A DNA stretch of 64,000 bases from Hymenobacter volaticus (GCF_022921055.1 NZ_CP095061.1:4937501-5001500), one strand, 5' to 3'. Shown: positions 1 through 10,269, numbered from the stretch's first letter. Program-made: numbers and translations. The notes: generated by a model from the letters alone, not told the origin.

Positions 1-621
1 TTCGGCTACTTTGATGCTGCTGGCCCGGTGCACACCGGCTTTCACCACCAGTTCGTAGGTTTTGGCGATGTTGTCCAACGACTCATCGTCGCAGCCGGCT
101 ACCACTTTTATAATAGTGGAAAGCGTGTGCTCTTTGTCGCCGGGGTTGATGCGCTCGGGCGAGTAGCCAACCTTGAAATCCTCGTGAAATTTCAGGCCCG
201 ACAGCTTTTCCATCACCGGAATACAGTCGTCTTCGGTGCAGCCGGGGTAGACGGTACTCTCAAACACCACGTAGTCACCTTTCTTCAGCACTTTGCCCAC
301 GGATGTAGAAGCGCCAAGCAGGGGCTTAAGGTCGGGCTGCGCGTGCTCGTCGATAGGCGTGGGCACAGCCACGATGTAGAAGGTGGCTTCCCGCAGCACA
401 TCCAGCGAATCGGTGAAGGTGATGTCGCACCCCTCAAAGTCCTCAGACTCTAGCTCGCCGCTTGGGTCAATGTGGTTGCGCATCATTTCGACGCGCTTGG
501 CATTGATGTCGAAACCAATCACCTGCACTTTACGGGCAAATTCGAGGGCAATGGGTAAGCCCACATACCCAAGACCAATAACGGCCAGTTTCGCTTGTTT
601 CTGAATAAGTTGCTCGTACAC
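1..621 (-). CDS. Nucleotide-sugar 6-dehydrogenase, TviB/WbpO-like (C-terminus outside window)
   Basis: The first 207 residues of a UDP-N-acetylhexosamine 6-dehydrogenase type enzyme, which oxidises a UDP-sugar C6 hydroxyl to a carboxylate with two NAD+ for capsule, O-antigen or exopolysaccharide precursors. Seen: the Rossmann motif GLGYVGLP near residue 16, VAVPTPIDEHAQPDL near 88, ESTVYPGCTEDD near 119 (upstream of the family's catalytic cysteine, which lies past the edge), and GYSPERINPGDKEHTL near 150. The pattern is closer to TviB/WbpO than to WbpA. The start is taken as GTG at 621, because an in-frame stop lies shortly upstream and MYEQLIQKQ matches family N-termini; no ATG is available. 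It lies 46 bp downstream of the acyltransferase gene on the same strand, so the two are probably one transcript. Confidence 0.88.
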   Translation of the reverse strand, partial: MYEQLIQKQAKLAVIGLGYVGLPIALEFARKVQVIGFDINAKRVEMMRNHIDPSGELESEDFEGCDITFTDSLDVLREATFYIVAVPTPIDEHAQPDLKPLLGASTSVGKVLKKGDYVVFESTVYPGCTEDDCIPVMEKLSGLKFHEDFKVGYSPERINPGDKEHTLSTIIKVVAGCDDESLDNIAKTYELVVKAGVHRASSIKVAE

Positions 622-667
622 AGAGTAGGGTCTTAGGATCTTAAACTAATATTCTTTGCCAGAAACT

Positions 668-1261
668 TCACGACTCGGGACCGACGCGGCGAACCTGCCC
701 GTCGGCTAATACATACTGCTCCCCACTTTCGGGACAAGTGGCACGGCCAGCTTCATTGAAGGTAAGTTGGTGACCGTAGGCACTCATCCAACCACGCCAA
801 CGGGCGGGGTTGCCATACACGAGTGCGTACGACGGAACGTCTTTCGTAACTACCGAGCCGGCGCCTACAAAAGCGTACTCGCCCAATTGCACACCGCACA
901 CAATAGTCGCGTTGGCGCCAATGCTTACTCCGCGCCCTAGTACCGTGCGCTGGTACTCGTGCCGACGCACCACGGCGGCGCGGGGATTAAGGACGTTGGT
1001 AAATACGGCGGAAGGGCCAATGAACACGTCGTCGGCACATTCCACTCCACTATATAAGCTTACGTTGTTTTGCACCTTCACATTACGCCCCAACCGTACG
1101 CCATCCGCTACAAATACATTCTGGCCTAAACTGCACTCCTCGCCCACTTCGGCCCCCGAACTGAGGTGGCAAAAATGCCAGATGCGGCTACCTGCCCCGA
1201 TGCGGCATCCGTCGTCGAGGACGGCGGTGGGATGCGCAAAGTAGGACAACGTATCGGGCAT
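668..1261 (-). CDS. Hexapeptide-repeat acyltransferase, WbpD-like
   Basis: Left-handed beta-helix acyltransferase of about 197 aa. The repeated [LIV]GxxxxI pattern (for example [48 protein letters not shown]) fills residues 10-150, and a C-terminal [10 protein letters not shown] segment resembles WbpD-type UDP-3-amino-sugar N-acetyltransferases. These act in cytoplasmic nucleotide-sugar synthesis for surface polysaccharide, which fits the adjacent 6-dehydrogenase. The open frame extends 21 codons further, but a TACCTTTG promoter element lies inside that extension and [15 protein letters not shown] is the family-like beginning, so ATG 1261 is preferred. The exact sugar substrate cannot be told from sequence. 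Confidence 0.85.
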   Translation of the reverse strand: MPDTLSYFAHPTAVLDDGCRIGAGSRIWHFCHLSSGAEVGEECSLGQNVFVADGVRLGRNVKVQNNVSLYSGVECADDVFIGPSAVFTNVLNPRAAVVRRHEYQRTVLGRGVSIGANATIVCGVQLGEYAFVGAGSVVTKDVPSYALVYGNPARWRGWMSAYGHQLTFNEAGRATCPESGEQYVLADGQVRRVGPES

Positions 1262-1285
1262 AGATGGGCGTTGGTTTTCAGCCCG

Positions 1286-1293
1286 CAAAGGTA
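1286..1293 (-). promoter_or_regulatory. Candidate Bacteroidota -7 element for the acyltransferase operon
   Basis: TACCTTTG on the minus strand fits the TAnnTTTG consensus and lies 25 bp before the ATG at 1261. No good -33 TTTG was found at 19-21 bp spacing, so the call rests on the -7 motif and its position. Confidence 0.4.
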
Positions 1294-1464
1294 GGGCTTT
1301 TAGGAGTTTGCCACGGAAAACCAACGAAACTCTTTCAGTTTTACCCTGATTTCTGAGCGAAATCTTCCTGAATTTTAAATCCTCTTATAAGTCACCTTTT
1401 TTAGAGGCAATTAACCCTGGTTTAGGTACCATTTCACGTATTGCACGCCTTGCCTCATAGCTAC

Positions 1465-2322
1465 TTAGCCCGGCCATGTAGCGCGCACCATTCGCTGCTT
1501 ATCGAACATATCGGAGCGCGCTGCTACAGCAGTATAGCCGAGCCCGGTCAACAGACTTACGGTTTGGGCGGCGTATTGCTCGTTGATTTCGAAGTACAGA
1601 CTACCTCCTGCTCTTAAGAGTGTAGTGCCTAGCGCCGCAATGCGTCGGTAAAACAGCAACGGGTCATTATCGGGCACGAACAAGGCCGTAGCGGGCTCGA
1701 AGTTCAGCACGTTGGGGCGCATTAGGGGCCGTTCGTTTTCCAACACATACGGTGGATTGCTCACCAGCACATCCAACGTATGGGCTGCTATTCTCCGCGG
1801 ACACTCACTTAGAATATCAAGTTGCTGAAAGTCGATTTCGCAGCCGTAGCGCACGGCATTGCGGCGCGCTACGGCTAGTGCGTCCGCCGAAATATCCACA
1901 GCCGTAACCTGCGTGGGCTGCAAAGCGCGACAGAGCGCTAATGGAATGCAGCCGCTGCCCGTGCCCACATCCAACACTGACTGCACCTCGCTGCACTCCT
2001 GAATAATGAGTTGCACCAGTTCTTCGGTTTCGGGCCGCGGAATGAGCGTAGCGGGCGTCACCTCAAGGGTCATATCCATGAACCACGCCTCCCCGAGTAC
2101 GTACTGTAGCGGTTCGTGGCGCAGCAGGCGGGCTTCTAGCGCGGGCAGTTGCTCTGCTATTTCTTCGGGCACTACCTCCTGCGCTTGCATCCGGCGCTGC
2201 AACGGCGTGACGCCAAGCAGATGCTCTAGTACCAAGCCGGCAATGCTGTCCGCTTCCGGCGCCGGATAGATGGCTTCCAGCGACGAAGCAAGATGAAGAG
2301 AAAGTTGGCGGAGCGTAGACAT
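1465..2322 (-). CDS. prmC: Peptide chain release factor N5-glutamine methyltransferase PrmC
   Basis: SAM-dependent methyltransferase of about 285 aa that methylates the glutamine of the GGQ motif in release factors RF1/RF2. Seen: an N-terminal helical domain, the PLQYVLGEAWFMDM linker and LIPRPETEELV, the SAM-binding DVGTGSGCIPLAL near residue 120, and the substrate-glutamine motif NPPY near residue 190, all typical of PrmC/HemK. The open frame begins at 2355, but MSTLRQLSLHL at 2322 is the usual N-terminus. The gene diverges from ribD. Length is normal and no defect was seen. Confidence 0.95.
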   Translation of the reverse strand: MSTLRQLSLHLASSLEAIYPAPEADSIAGLVLEHLLGVTPLQRRMQAQEVVPEEIAEQLPALEARLLRHEPLQYVLGEAWFMDMTLEVTPATLIPRPETEELVQLIIQECSEVQSVLDVGTGSGCIPLALCRALQPTQVTAVDISADALAVARRNAVRYGCEIDFQQLDILSECPRRIAAHTLDVLVSNPPYVLENERPLMRPNVLNFEPATALFVPDNDPLLFYRRIAALGTTLLRAGGSLYFEINEQYAAQTVSLLTGLGYTAVAARSDMFDKQRMVRATWPG

Positions 2323-2462
2323 CGGGCGAAAGTAGCGCGGAAATAGGTTCCGCACCGAGCAAAGCGAGTCCTAACCCGGTAGCATCAGTTCATGCAGAAC
2401 CAGAAATCTTAGGAAATCAAAGGATACTCGTTTCGCTCGTACGCCAACCCGGCGCTTAGCGT

Positions 2463-2470
2463 TACTTTCG
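2463..2470 (+). promoter_or_regulatory. Possible -7 element for ribD
   Basis: TACTTTCG differs from TAnnTTTG at one position and lies 24 bp before the ribD ATG. A similar TACTTTCG occurs on the opposite strand at 2327-2334 before prmC. No -33 element at normal spacing was found. Confidence 0.25.
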
Positions 2471-2494
2471 CTTATCCTATCCCGCGCCCTTCCC

Positions 2495-3544
2495 ATGCCT
2501 ACCCCTGCTTTCGATTCCCTGATGATGCGCCGCGCCCTCGACTTGGCTCGGCTTGGTACCGGCCATACCCGGCCTAACCCCTTAGTAGGCTGCGTGGTAA
2601 CGCACGAAGGCCGCGTCATCGGAGAAGGTTGGCACCGACAATACGGCGGCCCTCACGCCGAGGTAAATGCGCTGGCCGCCGTGACCGATGAAAGTCTGTT
2701 AACTCAAAGCCGCGTTTATGTGACGCTGGAACCCTGCGCCCACCACGGCAAGACGCCGCCCTGCGCCGACTTGCTGGTTGCCAAAGGCGTAGCCGAAGTG
2801 GTGGTGTGCAACCTCGACCCCAACCCGCTGGTATCTGGCCGCGGCCTCGAAAAACTGCGGGCGGCGGGCATCAAAGTTGAGACGGGTTTGCTGGAAGCGG
2901 AAGGCCGCTGGCTGAACCGGCGCTTTTTCACGTCGCAAGAGAAAAAGCGGCCTTATGTAGTGCTAAAGTGGGCTGAGACGGCGGACGGCTACCTAGCAGG
3001 GCCGTATTATCAGCCGGTGCCCATCAGCGGGGATTTGGCGCGGGTGGCGGTGCACCAATGGCGGGCGGAAGAGCAAGCCATTCTGGTAGGAACCCGCACC
3101 GCTCTCCATGACAACCCCCACCTAAACGTGCGTGAATGGCCTGGCCCCAATCCGACGCGCGTCGTCATCGACAAAAACCTGAGTTTGCCGCCGACACACA
3201 ACCTCTTCGATGGCAAACAGCCCACCGTGGTGTACACCTACCGCGAAAAGGCCAATAAAGGTCACGTAGACTACGTGATGTTGTCGGAGGCCGAAGACTT
3301 GTTTCCGCAGATTTTGGGCAGCCTGCACCAGCGCAATGTGCAGTCGGTGTTGGTAGAAGGTGGCCCAACCGTGCTGAACTCCTTGTTGAAAGACGGCCTA
3401 TGGGACGAAATTCGGGTACTGCGGAGCCCACGGCGGCTAAATGGCGGCGTAACGGCACCTAAACCTGGCCTAAGCGGCCTACGCGAACACCGAAAATTAG
3501 GCGACGACGAGTTGTTTGTGTACGTGAATGGCAGCACTCGATGA
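2495..3544 (+). CDS. ribD: Bifunctional riboflavin biosynthesis deaminase/reductase RibD
   Basis: Converts 2,5-diamino-6-ribosylamino-4(3H)-pyrimidinone 5'-phosphate to the 5-amino-6-ribitylamino-uracil phosphate in two steps. The N-terminal CMP/dCMP-type deaminase domain (about 1-145) carries the zinc ligands His54-Ala-Glu56, Cys81 and Cys90 in PCAHHGKTPPCAD. The C-terminal reductase domain (about 150-345) contains LKWAETADGYLAG, AILVGTRTALHDNP and VLVEGGPTVLNSLL. Length of 349 aa is normal. It stands alone; no other rib genes are in the window. Neither the upstream region nor the leader shows an FMN riboswitch fold that I can recognise. Confidence 0.96.
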   Translation: MPTPAFDSLMMRRALDLARLGTGHTRPNPLVGCVVTHEGRVIGEGWHRQYGGPHAEVNALAAVTDESLLTQSRVYVTLEPCAHHGKTPPCADLLVAKGVAEVVVCNLDPNPLVSGRGLEKLRAAGIKVETGLLEAEGRWLNRRFFTSQEKKRPYVVLKWAETADGYLAGPYYQPVPISGDLARVAVHQWRAEEQAILVGTRTALHDNPHLNVREWPGPNPTRVVIDKNLSLPPTHNLFDGKQPTVVYTYREKANKGHVDYVMLSEAEDLFPQILGSLHQRNVQSVLVEGGPTVLNSLLKDGLWDEIRVLRSPRRLNGGVTAPKPGLSGLREHRKLGDDELFVYVNGSTR

Positions 3545-3592
3545 GGGACCACCTGGCAATTCAGCAACGAAACAGCGCACAAGCAAGAGAAC

Positions 3593-3600
3593 TACATTTG
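3593..3600 (+). promoter_or_regulatory. Candidate -7 element upstream of msrC
   Basis: TACATTTG matches TAnnTTTG and lies in the 157-bp gap between ribD and msrC, about 100 bp before the msrC start. No -33 TTTG at standard spacing is visible. Confidence 0.35.
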
Positions 3601-3701
3601 CACGCACCTACTCGACTTGTGCCAGACAGGAAATCCTTCTTACTGGTTTTCTGTTACTAGTCACTTCCTCTTAACTAGTCCTCTTTATTTCCTGAATTAC
3701 A

Positions 3702-4184
3702 ATGGCCGAAGAACTCACGTTCGATACTACCTTAACCAAAGCCGAGCAGTACCGCCAGCTCTTGCCGCAGATTGAAGCCCTCACGACGGGTGAGCCAGAC
3801 CTAGTAGCTAACTTGGCCAACACCGTGGCGGCGCTCCGGCAAGCCTTCGGTTTTTTTTGGGTGGGGTTTTATTTAGTGAAAGACAATGAACTAGTACTCG
3901 GCCCGTTTCAAGGACCCATTGCCTGCACCCGCATCCGGCACGGAAAAGGGGTTTGTGGCAGCAGCTGGGCGCAGGCGCAAACGCTCCTGGTACCCGATGT
4001 AGAGCAGTTCCCTGGTCACATTGCGTGTAGTTCAGAATCGAAGTCGGAAATCGTGGTGCCCGTACTGAAAGACGGCACTGTAGTAGCCGTACTCGACGTA
4101 GACAGCGACCAGCTCAACGATTTCGACCAGGACGATCAGCAGGCACTAGAGCAATTGATGACCTTGGCAGCGCGCTGGTTTTAA
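3702..4184 (+). CDS. msrC: Free methionine-R-sulfoxide reductase (GAF-domain fRMsr)
   Basis: A 160-aa single GAF-domain protein matching fRMsr, the cytoplasmic enzyme that reduces free methionine-(R)-sulfoxide. The three family cysteines are present at residues 75, 85 and 109 in GPIACTRIRHGKGVCGSSW and GHIACSSESKSEIVVP, in the same spacing as the E. coli enzyme (84, 94, 118). The GAF fold is also shown by FFWVGFYLV and VVAVLDVDSDQLNDF. The next gene starts 18 bp downstream on the same strand, so the two are probably co-transcribed. Confidence 0.92.
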   Translation: MAEELTFDTTLTKAEQYRQLLPQIEALTTGEPDLVANLANTVAALRQAFGFFWVGFYLVKDNELVLGPFQGPIACTRIRHGKGVCGSSWAQAQTLLVPDVEQFPGHIACSSESKSEIVVPVLKDGTVVAVLDVDSDQLNDFDQDDQQALEQLMTLAARWF

Positions 4185-4201
4185 CCCTAGTATTCTGTGG
4201 C

Positions 4202-4735
4202 ATGCGTAAAGTCGTGTTCTACATTGCGGCCAGCCTCGACGGCTTTATTGCTTCCCCCGATGGCTCAGTGGACTGGCTGCCTGCTCCACCACCCGGCGAG
4301 GACTATGGCTACGCCGACTTGTTGGCCTCCGTTGATACCACTCTGCTAGGTCGCACTACCTACGAACAAGTACTCACCTTTGGCGAGTGGCCTTATTCTA
4401 CGCTCACCAACTACGTCTTCACCCACAACCCGCCAACGGCAACCGCGCATCCGTCTGTGGAATTTGTGACAGAGGAGCCTGTTGAATTTGTTGGAAAGCT
4501 GCGACAAGAAGCAGGTAAAGCTATCTGGTTGATTGGTGGCAGCACACTAGCCGCCTCACTGCTAACTGCTGGCTTAGTAGATGAGATGATGCTTTTTGTG
4601 GTGCCTCACCTACTTGGCGATGGCATACCACTATGGCGTCAGCAGAGTCATTCCCAGCCGGTGCACTTGCTTCGCACCCACACCTGGCCCGACGGTATGA
4701 CGCTACTCCATTATAACCTTGCCAGTTCGGCCTGA
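4202..4735 (+). CDS. Dihydrofolate reductase family protein (RibD C-terminal fold)
   Basis: A 177-aa protein of the RibD-C/YyaP type, a NADPH-binding reductase fold related to DHFR and the RibD reductase domain. Seen: YIAASLDGFIASPDGSVDWL at the N-terminus, LLGRTTYEQV near residue 48, and the nucleotide-binding IWLIGGSTLAASLL near 103 followed by DEMMLFVVPHLLGDG. Substrates of these stand-alone proteins are mostly unknown; redox or folate-like chemistry is inferred. It lies 18 bp after msrC and converges on susD, with a shared terminator in between. Confidence 0.85.
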   Translation: MRKVVFYIAASLDGFIASPDGSVDWLPAPPPGEDYGYADLLASVDTTLLGRTTYEQVLTFGEWPYSTLTNYVFTHNPPTATAHPSVEFVTEEPVEFVGKLRQEAGKAIWLIGGSTLAASLLTAGLVDEMMLFVVPHLLGDGIPLWRQQSHSQPVHLLRTHTWPDGMTLLHYNLASSA

Positions 4736-4797
4736 GCCTGGTGCGTTGCGCTATTCTTGGCAATCTCGGGCCTGCTCCCACAGTTTAGTTTGCAAGC

Positions 4798-4847
4798 AAA
4801 AAGCAGAGTTGCCACCCGATACATTCGGACCAGCAACTCTGCTTTTT
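4798..4847. terminator. Bidirectional rho-independent terminator
   Basis: Perfect 15-bp inverted repeat (4798-4812 and 4833-4847, AAAAAGCAGAGTTGC and its complement) with a 20-nt loop. The A-run on one side and T-run on the other let it serve both the plus-strand reductase gene and the minus-strand susD gene. Confidence 0.85.
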
Positions 4848-4886
4848 GGCACTATACGCTAACGGCAGCTGCCGTAGCGCAGCTCA

Positions 4887-6404
4887 TTACCACCCTGAAT
4901 TTTGCGTGATGCTTGGATTGGTGTTTAGCTCGTTTTGCGGGATGGGAAAGTAAGCGTGTTTCGCTGTGAAGAACTGACGACCTACTTTGTCGCTGTTCTT
5001 GATTTCTTGCTCCAAGATTCCCCACCGCTTCAAATCGTAGAAGCGCTGCCCTTCGCGGAAGAATTCTAACATGCGCTGGTGACGGATTTCCTCCATCATC
5101 TGCGTGCTCGACAAACCGGCGGCCAATGGTGCCAGCTTTGCGCGCGCCCGGATGCGGTTCACCAACGGATAGGCTTCCACTTGGCGGTTCTGCATGGTCA
5201 AGGCTTCAGCATAGAGTAGCAGAATGTCGGCGTAGCGCAGTGCTTTCTCGTTGATTTCCGAGATATAGATGCCTTCGTTGTTTTCGCGCCAGTTCTGATA
5301 CTTCCTGACCATGGAACTGTAGCCAAACACCAGCTTGAATTCTTTGAAGGGCTTGTTGTAGTACATCGCGCCCGGATAGTCCCACACCAACGTGGCGTAC
5401 ATCCGGTCGTCGAAGTCCCCGCCAACCGCTTTTTCCTTCTTGAACTCGTTGAAAATCTTGTCGGTAGGTGAAACCTCAAACCAGCCGGCCACTTCGGTCG
5501 GTGCAAACTCTTGGGCAGTTGTCACGCCGAGCGCCTCGTTGGCATTCTCGCCCGACCACGGTTGTGAACCACCCACGTTTTGGTTTTGAATCTCAAACAA
5601 AGACTCCACATTGTTGTCAGTCGCCTTGTTGAAGTTGTCTTCGAACTTGGGCACCAAATCATATGTGAAGGGGGCCTTAGCCGTGCCGTCGGGTTGGGCT
5701 AGCTGCTTGAAAGTAGCTTCCGCATCGGCCCATTTCTTCTGGTAGACATATACTTTGCCGAGGTAGCCCAAGGCTGCCCCTTTAGTGGCACGCCCCACCG
5801 AAGCAGCCGGATACGAAGCGGGCAAGCCCGCTGCAGCCGCTTGCAAGTCGCTCACTGCCTGCGCCCACACGTCAGCTTCCGGCGCTTTAGCAACAAAATA
5901 CTCGCCCCGCGACACCGGCACTTTCGTGACAACCGGTACCTCCCCGAAGTTGATGGCGAGCAAGAAGTAGTTGACGCCCCGAATGAACTGCGCTTCCGCC
6001 ACGTACTGCTTCTTAGCCTCCTCGGAAAGCCCCGCGGACAAAGGTGCCTGCTCGATAATCTGGTTGGCCCGGAAGATACCCGTGTAGAAGCCCGTAAAAA
6101 TCGATGAAGGCGTACCCGTGGTTGGGTCGTTGGTGAAGGTCGACAATTGATACAAGTCCTTCACGTCGTTGCGAATAAAGAAGTCGTCGCCCCGGCCGTT
6201 GCTCAGCTCGATGCCTCGGACGCCATAGTAGCCGTTGTTCACGTCATGGAAAACCTTGTAAGTGGCCGCCAGTCCCGACATAAAGTCGGCATCGGTTTTC
6301 CAGAAGTTGGTTAGTACGACTGAATTGGGATTTACTTGATCTAGCTCTTCTGTACAGGCGGTTAAACTCAACGCCACGAAGCAGGTATATAATATTCTTT
6401 TCAT
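4887..6404 (-). CDS. SusD/RagB-family outer membrane nutrient-binding lipoprotein
   Basis: A 505-aa glycan or oligomer-binding lipoprotein that caps a SusC-type TonB-dependent channel on the cell surface. The signal peptide ends in a lipobox LSLTAC with Cys17. Tetratricopeptide-like SusD features follow: YVAEAQFIRGVNYFLLAINF near residue 137, GYLGKVYVYQKKWADAEATF near 212, and the C-terminal RHQRMLEFFREGQRFYDLKR and KHAYFPIPQNELNTNP typical of RagB/SusD. It starts 20 bp after susC on the same strand. No glycosidase, protease or regulator lies beside the pair, so the substrate is unknown. Confidence 0.95.
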   Translation of the reverse strand: MKRILYTCFVALSLTACTEELDQVNPNSVVLTNFWKTDADFMSGLAATYKVFHDVNNGYYGVRGIELSNGRGDDFFIRNDVKDLYQLSTFTNDPTTGTPSSIFTGFYTGIFRANQIIEQAPLSAGLSEEAKKQYVAEAQFIRGVNYFLLAINFGEVPVVTKVPVSRGEYFVAKAPEADVWAQAVSDLQAAAAGLPASYPAASVGRATKGAALGYLGKVYVYQKKWADAEATFKQLAQPDGTAKAPFTYDLVPKFEDNFNKATDNNVESLFEIQNQNVGGSQPWSGENANEALGVTTAQEFAPTEVAGWFEVSPTDKIFNEFKKEKAVGGDFDDRMYATLVWDYPGAMYYNKPFKEFKLVFGYSSMVRKYQNWRENNEGIYISEINEKALRYADILLLYAEALTMQNRQVEAYPLVNRIRARAKLAPLAAGLSSTQMMEEIRHQRMLEFFREGQRFYDLKRWGILEQEIKNSDKVGRQFFTAKHAYFPIPQNELNTNPSITQNSGW

Positions 6405-6424
6405 TATCGTAGGAGTTTAAGTCG

Positions 6425-9400
6425 TTAGAAGGACAGCTGTACACCGAGCAACGAAGTGCGCGACAATGGGTAGGCGACGTGCGGGAAATCCACACCTCGG
6501 TCCAGAATGCCACCGCCCGCAACCTGCCGGCCATCCCGGTCGGTGCCGTTGTAGCGGCCCAGGTCGGGGCTAAAACCTGAGTAGTTGGTGATGGTGAACA
6601 AGTTGTCAAAGCTCACATAAAAGCGGCAGCTGTTGATTTTGGCTACCGACAGCACACCTTTTGGCAGTGTATAGCCAAGCTGCAAAGTCCGGAGACGCAG
6701 GTACGAGCCATTTTCCAAAAACCGGTTAGATGTGCGGCTATTCAGGTTGGGGTCGTTGATGACGGCACGCGGGAAATCCGTGGGGTTCTCCGGGTCCATG
6801 CATTAAGCGTGGCGGGCGAGTAGTTGAATTCTAAGTTCATGCCTTCCAGATCCTCGCGAAGACCGTTGTAAATCTTATTGCCGTAGGTGCCTTGGAAGAA
6901 GAAGCTTAAGTCGAAGTTCTTCCACGATGAATTAGACCCGAAACCGTAGCTGAATTTAGGGTTAGGACTACCGCAGTACTGCCGGTCGTCTTGGCTGATG
7001 GCACCATCGCCATTATAGTCTACAAACCGAATGTCGCCGGGCTTAGCGGCAGGCTGAATAAGCCTTCCTTCTACGCTGTGCGCATCAACTTCCTCTTGCG
7101 AATTAAAGATGCCGTCAGTCTTGATCAGGTAGAAAGCCCCCACCGGTCCGCCGGCTTTTGTAATTGTAGCCGACTGACCGTGGTGGGTAGGCTGGCCACC
7201 GGAAATTTGCTGCGTGCCCGTACCCAAGAAGTCGACATTGTTGTCGATGGCCGTAAACGTGCCCGTCACTTGGTAAGTGAACTCGCCCATTTTGTTGTTG
7301 TACGTCAAAGCGGCTTCTACCCCCTTGTTGGTGATTTGGCCAGCGTTGATATAAGGAGCGTTAGCGCTAGCTCCCGTAGTCAGTGGGATTGGCACCCGCA
7401 AGAGAATATCGGAATTACGGCGGATGAAATAGTCGGCCGATAAACCCAGTTTGTTTTCGAAGAATCCTAAATCAGCGCCCACATTAAAGGTCTTGGACGT
7501 TTCCCATTTGATGTTCGGCGTGGCAAACGTCGTCTGGATTGCTCCTGGCCATAGCAGTTGAGTTGACCCTAGCACATAGTTGGCGTTAGACGTAATGGTT
7601 GGGTCATACTGATAGTCAGACAGCTCTTGGTTGCCTAGCACACCGTAGCTGGACCGCAGTTTCAGGTTACTGACTACTCCTTGCAGCGGCTGGAAAAAGG
7701 ACTCGTTGACCACGTTCCACGCCAGAGCCACAGCCGGGAAGTTTCCGTAGCGGTAGTCGGGGCTGAAACGCGACGAACCGTCTCGGCGGAACGTACCCGT
7801 CAGCACATATCGGTTGTCGTAGGAATACACTAACCGCCCCAAATAAGAAACCAATGCGCTTTCATAAGCATACCCCCCACTGGCAATATTGGTAGTTCCG
7901 GCGTCTAGCACTTGAATGCCAGAAGGCATACCGCTTTTTGAGCCGCTCTGCACGTCAAACCGGGTATTCTGATACGTGAAGCCGACTAAGCCATTGAGGT
8001 TGTGCTTCCCTAATTCTTTGTTGTAGCTCAGCGTGTGCTCTTGCAGAAAGTATTCTTTCTGGCTCTTGCTCTGGTAGAGGTCCGCATCGGCGTTGTTGAA
8101 CAGCGCACCCACTTTATATGGATACGTATAGTCGTTGTGTGCGCCGAACGTATTGGTATAGCCTAAGTTGAGCCGATACTTGAGGGCGTCTATCAGTGAT
8201 ACTTCGGCATAGCCATTAATAATGGCCGAGGTAGTTCTTGTCTCTGGCACCTCCAAATTCAGCTGTGCTACCGGGCTGGCAATGTTTACTACCTGTCCAT
8301 AGGCACCACCATAACCACCCACTGCGGTTGGGTCGTATACCTGGAAAACCGGAATCATTTTCAGGGCCGAACCTACCGGGTTGCCGCCTTGGCCGCCCCA
8401 GCCGCCAGCCATAGTGCGCCAGTATTCCCGGGTCAAGATGATGGTTTCCCCAATCCGAACCCGTCCCTTGGTAAAGTCAGATTTCAAGCGCAAGTTATAA
8501 CGGTCGTAGTCAGTTTTCTTCACTATGCCCTGCTGGTCTAAGTACCCGCCCGACAAGTTGTAGGTGAAGTTTTCGCTGCCCCGCTGGCCCCAAGCGTGTA
8601 GTTCTGCATGGGCGCCGTCTGGTAAATCTCCTTTTGCCAATCGGTACCCGCTCCCAACGACTCTGGATTTTGGGCGATGTCGAGTCGGGGTAAGCCCGCT
8701 GCGTCGTGGGCGGTATTGCTGACGGTGGCCCACTCTGAGGCATTGAGCACATCTATCTTCTTGGCTATCTGCTGTACGCCGTAGTAGGCGTTGAAGTCGA
8801 TGCGGTTTTCACCTTTCTTACCGCCTTTGGTAGTGATGAGTACCACTCCGTTTGCGGCCCGGGACCCATAGATAGCCGCGGCTGAGGCATCCTTCAGAAT
8901 ATCGAACGAGGCAATATCTGTGGGCTGCAAGTTGTTGATGTTGTCCACTTGCACTCCGTCCACAATGTAGAGTGGGTCGTTGTTGTTGAGCGAGCCGGCG
9001 CCTCGTACTATCACGCGCACACCAGAACCCGGATTTCCTCCCGACGACTCGATTTGCACCCCTGCCACACGGCCTTGCAAAGATTTCTGCACCGTGTTGG
9101 TTCCTTGAGTACGTAAGTCCTCGGCTTTTACCGTGGCAATTGATCCAGTTACGTCTTGTCGGCGCTGTGTGCCATACCCTACTACTACCACTTCATCTAG
9201 GGCTTTCGTGTCGTTTTGCAGCGTAATCGAAAGAGTCGAGCGGCCATTGACGGCAACCTCCTGATTGGCAAACCCAATAGAGGAAATAACCAACGTTACG
9301 TTGCCATCTGGCAAAGTCAAGCTGAAGTTGCCATCAGCATCGGTTGCAGTGCCCACAGTGCTTCCCTTCACTACCACGGTAGCTCCCGGTATGGGCTCAT

Positions 9401-9644
9401 TGTTTGGCCCAATCACGCGGCCACGCACGGGCACGGGCGCTAACAACATGCTACCGTCAGATGATGGTACCTCTGCACGCGCAAACGATTGCGTGTAAGC
9501 ACCAAAACTTTTCGCTAACCTCAAGCGCTCGGCATGGCTTTTAATTAACGCATCCGGCACCGAGCTTCCCGCAACTACCGAATCAGGTTTGGCAGCGCAA
9601 ATGAGCAAGAGCGAAAACAACTTTGGAAAAGTAGAATTAGCCAT
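6425..9644 (-). CDS. SusC/RagA-family TonB-dependent receptor, interrupted by two frameshifts
   Basis: Outer membrane TonB-dependent importer, partner of the downstream SusD. The N-terminal part (8538-9644) has a signal peptide, a CarboxypepD-reg-like domain (about 72-145), the ALDEVVVVGYGTQ region (148-160) and a plug with GSGVRVIVRGAGSL and DPLYIVDGVQ. The barrel is in a second frame (6742-8733) and the C-terminal strands ending LLGVQLSF in a third (6425-6799). Two one-base losses explain this: the C run at 8579-8582 (NYTLGASG then GSENFTYN) and the G run at 6792-6794 (LNAWT then PENPTDFPR). Adding one base at each gives 1074 codons, a normal SusC length. It is either a sequencing artefact or a real pseudogene; I favour the artefact. 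Confidence 0.9.
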
Positions 9645-10269
9645 AGAAAACTCAGTAAGGGTTGTGAAAAAGAAAATATTACACTGACAAACAGATCTTT
9701 ACTTAAATGCAACTTCGAATTGAATGATGAAGTAACCCATCACCATTTTCAACAGCGAGTTTGTTTCTATATGGCATTAAAACCACTTGTGAGAGCACTA
9801 CTATGCAGCTAGGCTCACTAATCTATATCCCATCTTTCCGCGACGCTAACAGGAATTACCACCTATGTTTTCTGGCACCATAGCCCTTTTCAATAAAGCT
9901 GCGCTGTGTACTACAGACTAGGGTGCAAACGATTGAGTAAGCTTTCATGCCAAATTGCCTTCGACTATTACCCTCCTTTACCAATAGAAATACACTACGC
10001 CCAATCCGAACCCGCTCACACAGAAATACCGCACTGCCACTGATTCGCTAATGAAATAACTTACTATAGCAATATCCAAGCTCCTCAGTTAAACATTCTA
10101 TTCAAAAATTGCTCGGCTACTCAGTATTAAGTTGACCAAGCTGAGTATGTGTACGGTGCGCTCCTAACGGCTATACAATAACTGAATTCATAACATAACA
10201 ATCTGTTTTTCAATCATATGTAATAAATATTTAAATTCATATATTATTCTTGGGTCGAAACAAGGCAAA
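9645..10269. other. Long AT-rich intergenic region upstream of susC
   Basis: About 625 bp without a convincing gene in any frame. It separates the susC start from the psd terminator and is clearly richer in A and T than its neighbours. It must hold the susC promoter, but no clean TAnnTTTG/TTTG pair on the minus strand was identified. Confidence 0.5.

Noticed and set aside
28..604. Plus-strand open frames of 141 and 73 codons
   Set aside because: Both lie antisense to the nucleotide-sugar dehydrogenase and have no family resemblance.
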